From: an uncultured Alphaproteobacteria bacterium
GTDB lineage: Bacteria; Pseudomonadota; Alphaproteobacteria; Rs-D84
NCBI GenBank assembly: GCA_904502095.1
Contig: CAJGDG010000006.1
Location: 1 to 57,836 of the forward strand
Reading direction: 5' to 3'
DNA length: 57,836 nt
Positions 38,436 through 45,099 of this stretch are shown here, piece after piece. Positions within the stretch are counted from its first letter, which is position 1, and every line of letters starts with the position of its first letter. The notes below the pieces were generated by a model, which was not told where the DNA came from, made no database searches, and saw only the letters and a program-made list of their open reading frames with translations. A program made the position numbers and the translations under genes.

Positions 38436-40052
38436 ATGGATTTTTCAATGTATATAAAAAGATTTTTTGCTTATATGTCCACTCTGCTGATTCTGGCGGG
38501 GTGTTCTGGAACGCACTATATGCGCCAAGATGATTGGTCTGCACCAGACGACACAATCGTTGGTCGTCCAACATACTTAGAGCACGGGCAAATTGCAAAT
38601 ATGTACGGCACCGCCGCTGACGATGGCAACACACATAAAATCGCGGTCCTGTTGCCATTATCCGGCACCAACGCTGCAATTGGCAAATCCATCCGCACAT
38701 CTGTTGAAATTGCAACTTTACAAAACGGGTCACCTAACTTATCAGTATCTTTTTTTGACACGGGCACAGACGCCACATCCGAAATAGATAACGCCCTGTC
38801 ACAAAATCCAGACATTATTATCGGCCCACTGTTTGCAGACAACGCACGCATATTACGCAGCAAAAAATCATCAGACCTGCCTGCACTATCATTTACATCG
38901 GACGCATCTGCTGTTGGTGATGGTATATTCAGCGTTGCTTTGATGCCAACAAACAGCGTCGAAGAAATTGTGAAACAAATTAAATCAGACGACATAAAAA
39001 AATTCATTATTATCGCACCCGACACAAAATCAGGCCACCTGATGGCAGGCACCGCAAAAAGCGCAGCATCTATTTACGAAATGCCATTAAGCGGAATATT
39101 CTTTTATACAGAAAAAGATTCTGAATCGATAAAGAACGCCGCATTAAACGCATCTATGTACAACGCGCGCATGGCAGCGCACACGCGCGCACGCCAGGTT
39201 TTATCCGATGTATTAACAAATGAAAACTTAACAGAAATAGAAAAATCAAACCTGACAACCCAACTGGAAAAACTGGAAAAAACGGAAACAATTGGCAGCG
39301 CGCCATTTGATGCTGTTTTATTCTTGGGCAACGGCGACGATACCAAGGCCCTGGCATCATTTTTACGCTATTACAACATTGGTGCACGCGACGCCGCGTT
39401 CTATGGCACCCCAATGTGGGAAGGTTCAGACATTGTATCAGACTATACACTAAGTGGCGCAAAATACACCGCGCTGCCGGTTGGCGATGCAAAATTCACA
39501 GCTTTATATGAAATGGTATCTGGCGTGCAACCAAACAGACTGTCAAACTTTGGATATGACGCAACAAACATCGCAATAAATATGATTTATTCACAAAAAT
39601 CAAATGCAGCATATTTATTAGACCCCAGCGGTTATATCGGCACAGACGGCCTGATTCGAATGATGCCAAATGGCGACAACGAACGTGCTCTTCGCGTAAT
39701 GCAATTAAACGGCACAGGCACCGCCACAGAAATTAAACCTGCGCAAAAAAACTTTATGACACCAATATACAATGTAAATGCAATGGAAACAGAACTAACG
39801 GACACAATGGAATTACAAACAGATGGCATCGACCCAGATGAATACATCCGTCTGCCAGAAAGATTCCGCGGCAAATACCGCAGCAAAACAATCGGCGCGC
39901 ATATCGAACAACAATCTGCGCCAATACAAAGCAACATTGTCACAATCGCGTCAGATGACACAAACCCGACAATAACATCGTCTGAATTTGAATCTGTAAA
40001 ACCGGAATCAGTAAAACGAACTTATATCGACGAATACGAAGTGACAGAATAA
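38436..40052 (+). CDS. LppC/LpoA-like penicillin-binding-protein activator lipoprotein
   Basis: 538 residues. The N-terminus is a lipoprotein signal (membrane stretch then L-A-G-C), so it is likely anchored in the outer membrane. The body is a periplasmic-binding-protein fold: KIAVLLPLSGTNAAIGKSI, NPDIIIGPLFADNARIL and a later GTPMWEGSDIV segment. This matches the LppC family; E. coli LpoA activates PBP1a. The N-terminal TPR part of LpoA is missing, as in alphaproteobacterial members. Start at 38436 or four codons later; neither has a ribosome site. Confidence 0.82.
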   Translation: MDFSMYIKRFFAYMSTLLILAGCSGTHYMRQDDWSAPDDTIVGRPTYLEHGQIANMYGTAADDGNTHKIAVLLPLSGTNAAIGKSIRTSVEIATLQNGSPNLSVSFFDTGTDATSEIDNALSQNPDIIIGPLFADNARILRSKKSSDLPALSFTSDASAVGDGIFSVALMPTNSVEEIVKQIKSDDIKKFIIIAPDTKSGHLMAGTAKSAASIYEMPLSGIFFYTEKDSESIKNAALNASMYNARMAAHTRARQVLSDVLTNENLTEIEKSNLTTQLEKLEKTETIGSAPFDAVLFLGNGDDTKALASFLRYYNIGARDAAFYGTPMWEGSDIVSDYTLSGAKYTALPVGDAKFTALYEMVSGVQPNRLSNFGYDATNIAINMIYSQKSNAAYLLDPSGYIGTDGLIRMMPNGDNERALRVMQLNGTGTATEIKPAQKNFMTPIYNVNAMETELTDTMELQTDGIDPDEYIRLPERFRGKYRSKTIGAHIEQQSAPIQSNIVTIASDDTNPTITSSEFESVKPESVKRTYIDEYEVTE

Positions 40053-40101
40053 AAAAGCCGACCACAAGGGTCGGTTTTTTCTGGTGGGAGTGGCTGGATT
40101 C
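40051..40101. repeat. Duplicate of terminator plus tRNA-Tyr 3' end (copy 1)
   Basis: About 51 bases identical to 40213-40264 apart from one T. It includes a terminator hairpin (ccgacc-acaag-ggtcgg, then T-run) used by the LppC-like gene and, beyond it, the last 20 bases of tRNA-Tyr on the minus strand. The 111 bases between the copies (40102-40212) hold no ORF and contain a small palindrome around aaaccgcg/cgcgttt-like sequence. Confidence 0.85.
40058..40080 (+). terminator. Terminator of the LppC-like gene
   Basis: Hairpin ccgaccacaagggtcgg followed by six T, six bases after the stop codon. Confidence 0.88.
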
Positions 40102-40212
40102 CCTTGATATAAATATCTGCGGGGCATTCGTTTTATCTCAAACCGCGCTAACGCTCGTTTTCGATTACTCATAGTCGAACCTGTGGTTCTCATCTCAGCC
40201 TGCCCATACCAT

Positions 40213-40236
40213 AAAAAAGCCGACCACAAGGGTCGG
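40213..40236 (-). terminator. Terminator of the tRNA-Gly/tRNA-Tyr transcript
   Basis: On the minus strand the hairpin ccgaccc-ttgt-ggtcgg lies eight bases after the tRNA-Tyr CCA end and is followed by a T-run (A-run at 40213-40218 on the plus strand). Confidence 0.8.
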
Positions 40237-40264
40237 TTTTTTTCTGGTGGGAGTGGCTGGATTC
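40213..40264. repeat. Duplicate of terminator plus tRNA-Tyr 3' end (copy 2, in the gene)
   Basis: The second copy of the 51-base direct repeat. Here the tRNA part belongs to the complete tRNA-Tyr gene. Confidence 0.85.
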
Positions 40265-40331
40265 GAACCAGCTCAGGCTTAAGCCAACAGATTTACAGTC
40301 TGCCCCGGCTCTCCAACTCCGGCGCACGCCC
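40245..40331 (-). tRNA. tRNA-Tyr (GTA)
   Basis: 87 bases with encoded CCA. The anticodon loop ctGTAaa sits on a five-pair stem (gcaga/tctgt), the D stem is ccgg/ccgg, the T stem gctgg/ccagc, and the long variable arm (ggcttaagcc) is the class II type expected for Tyr. Two departures: acceptor position 4 is C opposite T, and position 8 is C rather than the nearly universal T. Its 3' end is duplicated downstream. It follows tRNA-Gly by eight bases on one transcript. Confidence 0.9.
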
Positions 40332-40339
40332 AATCTTTC

Positions 40340-40414
40340 TGGTGCGGGCAGAGGGAATCGAACCCTCATTTCAAGCTTGGAAGGCTTGCATACTAGCCTT
40401 TGTACTATGCCCGC
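40340..40414 (-). tRNA. tRNA-Gly (TCC)
   Basis: 75 bases with encoded CCA. The acceptor stem gcgggca/tgcccgc is perfect, the T arm is gaggg-ttcgatt-ccctc, and the anticodon loop is cTTCCaa with TCC. First gene of the Gly-Tyr pair. Confidence 0.95.
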
Positions 40415-40434
40415 AACAAATCTTGAGCCTTGTG

Positions 40435-40462
40435 ATTATATACTATACGAAAACAAAATCAA
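40435..40462 (-). promoter_or_regulatory. Promoter for tRNA-Gly/tRNA-Tyr
   Basis: On the minus strand TTGATT (40457-40462), 16-base spacer, TATAAT (40435-40440). Transcription should start near 40428, about 14 bases before tRNA-Gly. Confidence 0.7.
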
Positions 40463-40479
40463 GCGTTTATTTTTCTTGA

Positions 40480-41037
40480 CTAAAAATTATATGCAAAGCC
40501 CAAACCATAAAACGCATATGAATTATTTTCAGGCGCAGTATTGCCATTTGAAAAATGCTGAATAAAAAATTCTGCGGCCGTACATTCGGTCAATCTGTAC
40601 CCTGCCCCGATTTTAAATCCGAATAATAGTTTGGACCCAATGCGTTCATTTTGTTGCGCCTGCATACCAACGCCCAGTCCCATAAAAGTATACCAATCAT
40701 CACCATAAAACAAAGCTATATCTTCACTTAACAACGCAATTGGAATCGTATACTTATTCCAATACCATCCATACTTTTTCCCGCTGCCTATATTTTGAAT
40801 AACATTTAACGATTTACGCGCCGGCAATCTGAAAAAAGTTGTTGGTTGCGAATACTGTCCCTGCAACATAATATAAGGAACAAATTGCGTTGGTGGAGAA
40901 ATCAAGAACCCATGATTTGTCCCATATCCAAAATTAAAAGCAATTTGATTTTCATATCCATTAAAGAACGGGTTTTCCAGCGCCATAACAGGCGCAGAGA
41001 ACACAAACAAAAACAGCACCGATACTTTTTTCATCAT
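40480..41037 (-). CDS. PagL-like outer-membrane protein (lipid A deacylase family, tentative)
   Basis: Starting at the ATG at 41037, just upstream of MKKVSVLFLFVFSAPVMA, gives a clear signal peptide. The rest is short beta strands ending in Phe (FYGLGFAYNF), as in an eight-strand barrel. Near the end, EFFIQHFSNGN resembles the His-x-Ser-Asn active-site block of PagL-type lipid A 3-O-deacylases, but the catalytic Glu expected about 14 residues after the His is not there (nearest Glu is at +9). Activity is therefore uncertain. Monocistronic, between two tRNA loci. Confidence 0.55.
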   Translation of the reverse strand: MMKKVSVLFLFVFSAPVMALENPFFNGYENQIAFNFGYGTNHGFLISPPTQFVPYIMLQGQYSQPTTFFRLPARKSLNVIQNIGSGKKYGWYWNKYTIPIALLSEDIALFYGDDWYTFMGLGVGMQAQQNERIGSKLLFGFKIGAGYRLTECTAAEFFIQHFSNGNTAPENNSYAFYGLGFAYNF

Positions 41038-41133
41038 AGATTCCATTCTATCAAAAAAACAACCACCCCTCAACAGAATTTATTAAAAAAAATAATAATT
41101 TTATATAAGAATAAATTCCACTTCGTCTTTTAC

Positions 41134-41161
41134 TTGCAATTCAAAAAAATACTGTTATAAT
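41134..41161 (+). promoter_or_regulatory. Promoter for tRNA-Met
   Basis: TTGCAA (41134-41139), 16-base spacer, perfect TATAAT (41156-41161); predicted start near 41168, five bases before the tRNA. Confidence 0.8.
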
Positions 41162-41172
41162 TCGTGTCGCTT

Positions 41173-41247
41173 GGCAGCGTAGCTCAGTGGTAGAGCAGAG
41201 GAATCATAATCCTTTGGTCGGGGGTCCGAATCCCTCCGCTGCTACCA
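41173..41247 (+). tRNA. tRNA-Met (CAT), elongator type
   Basis: 75 bases with encoded CCA. Acceptor stem ggcagcg/cgctgct, anticodon loop atCATaa on gagga/tcctt, T arm with ggtccgaatcc. The first pair is G-T rather than the unpaired C1-A72 of initiators, and the three G-C pairs of initiator anticodon stems are absent, so this is elongator Met (or, less likely, Ile2 with a modified C34). Its 3' end is duplicated 158 bases downstream. Confidence 0.9.
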
Positions 41248-41424
41248 AAGATTCAACCCCGATTTATTCGGGGTTTAATTTTTGGTATAGTTGTGGATGA
41301 TGAGGGCCCCCAGGGTCCGACAAAATAGCAGGTTTTGCAAGTGTAACGCGGCGAAACCGTTGCGATTTGGAAAGGGGCCCGCACACAAAGTGTGTGGGAT
41401 TACACAATCCCTCCGCTGCTACCA
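41229..41424. repeat. tRNA-Met 3'-end direct repeat bracketing a small remnant
   Basis: The 19-mer aatccctccgctgctacca occurs at 41229-41247 (inside tRNA-Met) and again at 41406-41424. A duplicated tRNA 3' end is the usual mark of integration by a tyrosine recombinase. Only 158 bases lie between the copies; they hold the tRNA terminator and GC-rich palindromic pieces (ggggccc, cacacaaagtgtgtg) but no gene. This would be a decayed or internally deleted element. Confidence 0.7.
41255..41282 (+). terminator. Terminator of tRNA-Met
   Basis: Hairpin aacccc-gatttattc-ggggtt followed by a T-rich run, eight bases after the tRNA. Confidence 0.85.
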
Positions 41425-41692
41425 GAATTTCCCGGTGTTCCGGGATTTTTTATTTCGTGTTATTTGCCCGAATTTATGCGATTTTGCGACTTTACGCAGA
41501 TTGTTTTACATATTCTAGACATAATTACGGACATAGAAAATATGTTTACATGTGTAATCCTTTTGCTTGCTTTACACTATGAATTATAAAGGGGAATACA
41601 CAGAAAGTCGCGGCAAAAGCTTGCGAAGGATGACAAAGGGTTACAAAGGGGTATGATGCTTTACAAAAGTAATATAAATGCAATTAAAAACA
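41425..41692. other. AT-rich gap without genes, left end of the restriction-modification island
   Basis: No convincing ORF. It holds a small hairpin with T-run (cccggtgttccggg, 41429-41450 region), the left copy of a 37-base direct repeat (41504-41540), and a cluster of ttacaaaggg/tttacaaaag repeats at about 41627-41670. It looks like scar sequence of mobile DNA. Confidence 0.5.
41504..41540 (+). repeat. 37-base imperfect direct repeat flanking the RM genes (left)
   Basis: About 30 of 37 positions match 43830-43866. Both share TTTTACATAT, GACATAAT and CGGACA in the same order and orientation. The two copies bracket the methyltransferase-endonuclease pair. Confidence 0.65.
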
Positions 41693-41708
41693 CCGCCCGT
41701 TTGGGCGG
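41693..41708 (-). terminator. Terminator of the RM operon
   Basis: On the minus strand ccgccc-aaac-gggcgg followed by TGTTTTT, starting eight bases after the endonuclease stop codon. Confidence 0.8.
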
Positions 41709-41715
41709 AGGGGTG

Positions 41716-42693
41716 TTATTCTGTATAAATTTCATCAATAAACTTTACTAGTCCGGCTGTGTTTAAGAAATAATTTCCAGGATTGTCTTGTAGTGCTTTG
41801 ATTATATCGTTTCTTTGGGCAACTACTTTTGGTGAATTGTCGTGAAAAATAACATTAGAGTAATTGCAATCTAAGAATGTAATATAGTGAACGTCAGGGT
41901 TGTCTTCTGTAAATTTTATAAAATATGCAACTTCAACGATTTGTTTATTTTGTCCACCACCACCTTCTTTCATTGTTTTAAGTTCGAATACATAATATTT
42001 TCCACCTGTTTTAAAAATTATGTCTGGTAATTTATTTTGTTCAATATTTCTAGATTCCATTTTTAAATTCAAAACGTTTAAAAATGTTTCGAAAATGTTT
42101 TTGTCCCCTTTATCTGGTAAAAAATAGTAATTATCTTGTTCTAATAAATTTTCATTTTTGTTCAAATGTGAAAAATTCCTACCGTTATTCAAAATAGATA
42201 AAACTTTTTCAATACCTGTTTTTGAGTTTCTTTTATGTGAGTAGTTGTCGCACATAACTTGTAAAATGGTATTTGTGTATCCATGCTCTGTGTATAGCCC
42301 ATGTCTTTCAGAACAATATTTTTTTAGCATTTCATAGATTAAATATTTTTTGTCATCTGCACTCAAAGTCGTATAAATTGAATATGTGAAATTATGAACC
42401 ATAAAAAACTGCACGAAAGCAGAATAATTTATATTTTCTGTTTTGTCTAAAATTGATATAATATCGTTTATAATATTTTGCACAGTGTCATCTGTAAAAG
42501 ATTTTTTATAGTCTCTATTTAGAACAGAAAAAGCTGTAATCAAATCCAATAGTTTTTTGTTGTTTATGGTTAGGTTATTATCTTCTGTGCTAATCATTGG
42601 TAAAATTATTTTGTTTTTAGCATAAAAAGAATCTAATAGCTCTTCTGGATGAGCTTTTGAATATTCAAATAATTCTATATTAGTTAACATCAA
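41716..42693 (-). CDS. Type II restriction endonuclease (PD-(D/E)xK), predicted
   Basis: 325 residues, AT-rich in codon use compared with the neighbours. A nuclease core is visible at LPDIIFKTGGKYYVFELKTMKEGGG: P-D, then E-x-K 13-15 residues later. Position directly behind a DNA methyltransferase, overlapping it by 14 bases, makes a cognate restriction enzyme the best reading. The recognition site is not readable. The remainder is helical and unrecognised. Confidence 0.75.
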   Translation of the reverse strand: MMLTNIELFEYSKAHPEELLDSFYAKNKIILPMISTEDNNLTINNKKLLDLITAFSVLNRDYKKSFTDDTVQNIINDIISILDKTENINYSAFVQFFMVHNFTYSIYTTLSADDKKYLIYEMLKKYCSERHGLYTEHGYTNTILQVMCDNYSHKRNSKTGIEKVLSILNNGRNFSHLNKNENLLEQDNYYFLPDKGDKNIFETFLNVLNLKMESRNIEQNKLPDIIFKTGGKYYVFELKTMKEGGGGQNKQIVEVAYFIKFTEDNPDVHYITFLDCNYSNVIFHDNSPKVVAQRNDIIKALQDNPGNYFLNTAGLVKFIDEIYTE

Positions 42694-43699
42694 ACAAATC
42701 TCCCATTCTTATTCGGTTTGTTTTGTAATAAGCTTTTTCTAAAATAGCCCTGCAGGTTAAAAAGTCCAATCTTCTGCGCCTTCTGCCGTTTTTCATATTT
42801 CCTTTGAAAGGACTTAAAATAATATCGTCTGTTATATTACGAATATCATTTAATATGCGATTACATTCGGTGATAAATTCTGTCTTTTTTTCGTCTATTA
42901 TGTCTATATTAACAAGGGTTAAAAGTCTTGAAGAAACTTTTATTCCATTGGTCCAGTCATAATCTATGTTTTCTTTGAAGTCGAATTTTAACATATTATT
43001 TGGGTTTGTTGAGTCTACGCATCTAACACCCAGCCAACCGTTTTTATCATTAAAAACTATATCAACACTTTTATGTGGATATAATCTCATTTTTTCTAAT
43101 GTGCCCAGGCTGTTTATATATGTATCGTTTTTGTATACTTTGACCTCTTCAAGTCTTTTTTGTTTTCCGTCAAAACAAGCGACTACTACTGGTGTATCGG
43201 TGTCTGTAAAAGGGTTTTCTTCCAAGATAGTAATACTGTGTAATCTACTTTTGTTTTTGTAGTTAGAATTTATAAATGTTTCAGGAATAATAGCAACGAC
43301 ATATTCTGCTGATTCTAGCATTTTGTCTAATGCTATTAAATACACATCGTCGTATATAGAATTACAAAAATATTTTTGCAAGTCGTTAACGACGCCTTTG
43401 CGTGCAGCAGAGTAATTGCTTATGTAAGGTGGGTTTGTAATAATAATCGCATTGTCAATAGCGGGAATGTATAATAAAGAATCGTTTATATCCCATATGA
43501 GTTTTTTATCTATATCAAGTCCAACAATTTCTTTATAGCCCAATTTCTTGGCGATATTGAGCATATCGCCACCCCCAGCAAATGGGTCGTATGCAGTGCT
43601 GGTATTAGAGTTTAATATAAACTCTTTGACATGGTTTTTTAACCAGACATTTTCTGTAGTAAAGAATTGGCCATATATGACCTTTTTCTTTTTCTCCAT
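42680..43699 (-). CDS. N6-adenine DNA methyltransferase (gamma class), RM system
   Basis: 339 residues. Order of motifs is that of gamma-class N6-adenine enzymes: GQFFTT (motif X) near the N-terminus, YDPFAGGGDML (motif I, AdoMet), then ITNPPYISNYS (motif IV, NPPY). The C-terminal half should hold target recognition. The ATG at 43699 has AAAGGTAGG nine bases upstream; a TTG three codons earlier abuts that site and is less likely. First gene of the two-gene operon. Confidence 0.88.
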   Translation of the reverse strand: MEKKKKVIYGQFFTTENVWLKNHVKEFILNSNTSTAYDPFAGGGDMLNIAKKLGYKEIVGLDIDKKLIWDINDSLLYIPAIDNAIIITNPPYISNYSAARKGVVNDLQKYFCNSIYDDVYLIALDKMLESAEYVVAIIPETFINSNYKNKSRLHSITILEENPFTDTDTPVVVACFDGKQKRLEEVKVYKNDTYINSLGTLEKMRLYPHKSVDIVFNDKNGWLGVRCVDSTNPNNMLKFDFKENIDYDWTNGIKVSSRLLTLVNIDIIDEKKTEFITECNRILNDIRNITDDIILSPFKGNMKNGRRRRRLDFLTCRAILEKAYYKTNRIRMGDLFDVN

Positions 43700-43829
43700 T
43701 TTAAACAACCTACCTTTCGTATGTATTATATATATAATATGAATTTTTTTAAAGTTGTTTTTAAATTTTTGATGTTTATTAAAATTTTTATGTAGTTTTT
43801 TATTTAATATGATTAACGCTTATGGGTGG

Positions 43830-43866
43830 TTTTACATATACTGGACATAATCCCGGACACAAAAAC
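43830..43866 (+). repeat. 37-base imperfect direct repeat flanking the RM genes (right)
   Basis: Partner of 41504-41540, same orientation, 2326 bases apart. It lies between the methyltransferase start and a terminator-like hairpin. Confidence 0.65.
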
Positions 43867-43888
43867 ACCGTCCACATGGACGGTTTTA
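43867..43888 (+). terminator. Terminator-like hairpin at the island's right edge
   Basis: Hairpin accgtcc-acat-ggacggt then TTTTATT. No plus-strand gene ends just before it, so it may insulate the island or be a remnant of a lost gene. Confidence 0.55.
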
Positions 43889-43986
43889 TTCAGACAAAAA
43901 TCTTACCCGATTATCAATTAACACTCGTTGACATTATTTTGCGTTTTTGCCATAATCATACAAGAAAAAAATAAAGGAAAGGAATT

Positions 43987-44484
43987 ATGCGTAAATTATT
44001 AGTTGCTTTACTTGCACTGCTGCCTGTATCCGCAATTGCAAATCCGGCCTGCCCTGTTTGTACAATCGCAATTGGCGCCGGTCTTGATGTCGCGCGCAGA
44101 TTGGGCGTACCGGACGCTGTGGTTGGCCTGTGGGCCGGCGCATTGCTGACACTATTGGGATATTGGACATTAAAGTTTATGGACAAACGAGGCTGGCATT
44201 TTCGTGGCCGCAACGCATTGATTATAACATTGTCTATTGCAATGATTGGGTTTGTATACATCGGTACAGTTAAATATAATCCAACACCAATTTGCGGTGG
44301 ACTGACAATGGATCCTGTATTATTCGGCACAATCTGTGGTGCATTAATATTTATTTTAACATCAAAACTGTATCAATGGATGAAGGCACGCAATGGCGGT
44401 CACGCACACTTTCCATTTGAAAAAGTTGTATTGCCTGTTGTCGCATTGGCATTGGCCAGCTGGGCAATGATGATTTGTTTTTAA
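43987..44484 (+). CDS. CPVC-motif polytopic membrane protein, uncharacterised
   Basis: 165 residues. A signal-like N-terminus (MRKLLVALLALLPVSAIA) precedes NPACPVCTIAIGAGLDVARRLG, where C22 and C25 form a C-x2-C pair just outside the membrane. Four or so hydrophobic segments follow, with a further Cys in PTPICGG and another at the C-terminus. AAAGGAAAGG precedes the ATG. A thiol-redox or metal role is possible but unproven. It is four bases before the next plus-strand gene region, so the two are probably an operon. Confidence 0.75.
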   Translation: MRKLLVALLALLPVSAIANPACPVCTIAIGAGLDVARRLGVPDAVVGLWAGALLTLLGYWTLKFMDKRGWHFRGRNALIITLSIAMIGFVYIGTVKYNPTPICGGLTMDPVLFGTICGALIFILTSKLYQWMKARNGGHAHFPFEKVVLPVVALALASWAMMICF

Positions 44485-44499
44485 TAGATGGGGGAAGGT

Positions 44500-45048
44500 A
44501 TGAAAAAAATTAAATCTGTTCAAGAATATGTAGAAGCATTAGATGCCGCAAAGAAAGTTAATCCAAAAGATTTGTCATCCGACCAAGATTTAACTATTGG
44601 TATTATGAACTTGATTTCGATTGAAGAACACTTGATGTTTTCTGGTGCAAAAACGGGCAAACACGAATTTTATGATTTGATTAATGATGTTCGTGAAATG
44701 CGCAAAAACGCAATGCTAAAAATCATTCCTTCATACGAAGGCGAAGTATGGTGCATATCTAAACACTTGTTGGCGGCCGCCATGCGCGTATTCGAAGTTG
44801 GCACCAAAGCATTGGCATCCGGCGACAGCAAAACCGCATACGAATTATTTGACCAATCATACGAATTATATTCTATGTTCTGGGGATTAAATATGGGTAT
44901 GCTGACTGGCGAAAAGAAGACAAAAACAGAAAAAAAAGCAAAGGCAGAAAAAGCCGCTCCTGCCCCAACAGCAACAAAAAAAGACACAGGCAAAGTTTCT
45001 AAACTAAAAGCCTGGGTAAAGAACGCTGTAAATTGCTGTATCGAATAA
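44500..45048 (+). CDS. Helical protein paired with the CPVC membrane protein
   Basis: 182 residues from ATG 44500, which directly follows GGGGGAAGG; an ATG four codons upstream lies before that site. The N-terminal 135 residues are predicted helical, with conserved-looking blocks ISIEEHLMFSGAKTGK, YDLINDVREMRK, EGEVWCISKHLLAAAMRVFEVG and YELYSMFWGLNMGML. A Lys/Ala-rich low-complexity linker leads to a short tail ending CC-I-E. From memory, similar proteins occur beside CPVC membrane proteins in candidate-phyla bacteria; I could not verify this. Function unknown. Confidence 0.75.
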   Translation: MKKIKSVQEYVEALDAAKKVNPKDLSSDQDLTIGIMNLISIEEHLMFSGAKTGKHEFYDLINDVREMRKNAMLKIIPSYEGEVWCISKHLLAAAMRVFEVGTKALASGDSKTAYELFDQSYELYSMFWGLNMGMLTGEKKTKTEKKAKAEKAAPAPTATKKDTGKVSKLKAWVKNAVNCCIE

Positions 45049-45050
45049 CA

Positions 45051-45070
45051 AACGCCCACACGGGCGTTTT
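45051..45070 (+). terminator. Terminator of the CPVC/helical gene pair
   Basis: Hairpin aacgccc-acac-gggcgtt with TTTT, three bases after the stop codon. Confidence 0.85.
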
Positions 45071-45099
45071 CTTATAATAAAAAACTTAGTTTCCCCCAT

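Noticed and set aside
40183..40479. Plus-strand ORF of 98 codons across the tRNA pair
   Set aside because: It is the antisense of tRNA-Tyr and tRNA-Gly; such frames are well-known false genes.
41291..41518. ORF of 75 codons downstream of tRNA-Met
   Set aside because: No ribosome site, odd composition, and it runs through the duplicated tRNA end and a hairpin; probably chance.
41248..43866. RM island as the direct product of integration at tRNA-Met
   Set aside because: The second copy of the tRNA 3' end lies before the RM genes and no third copy is found beyond them; the 37-base repeats bracket the RM genes better.
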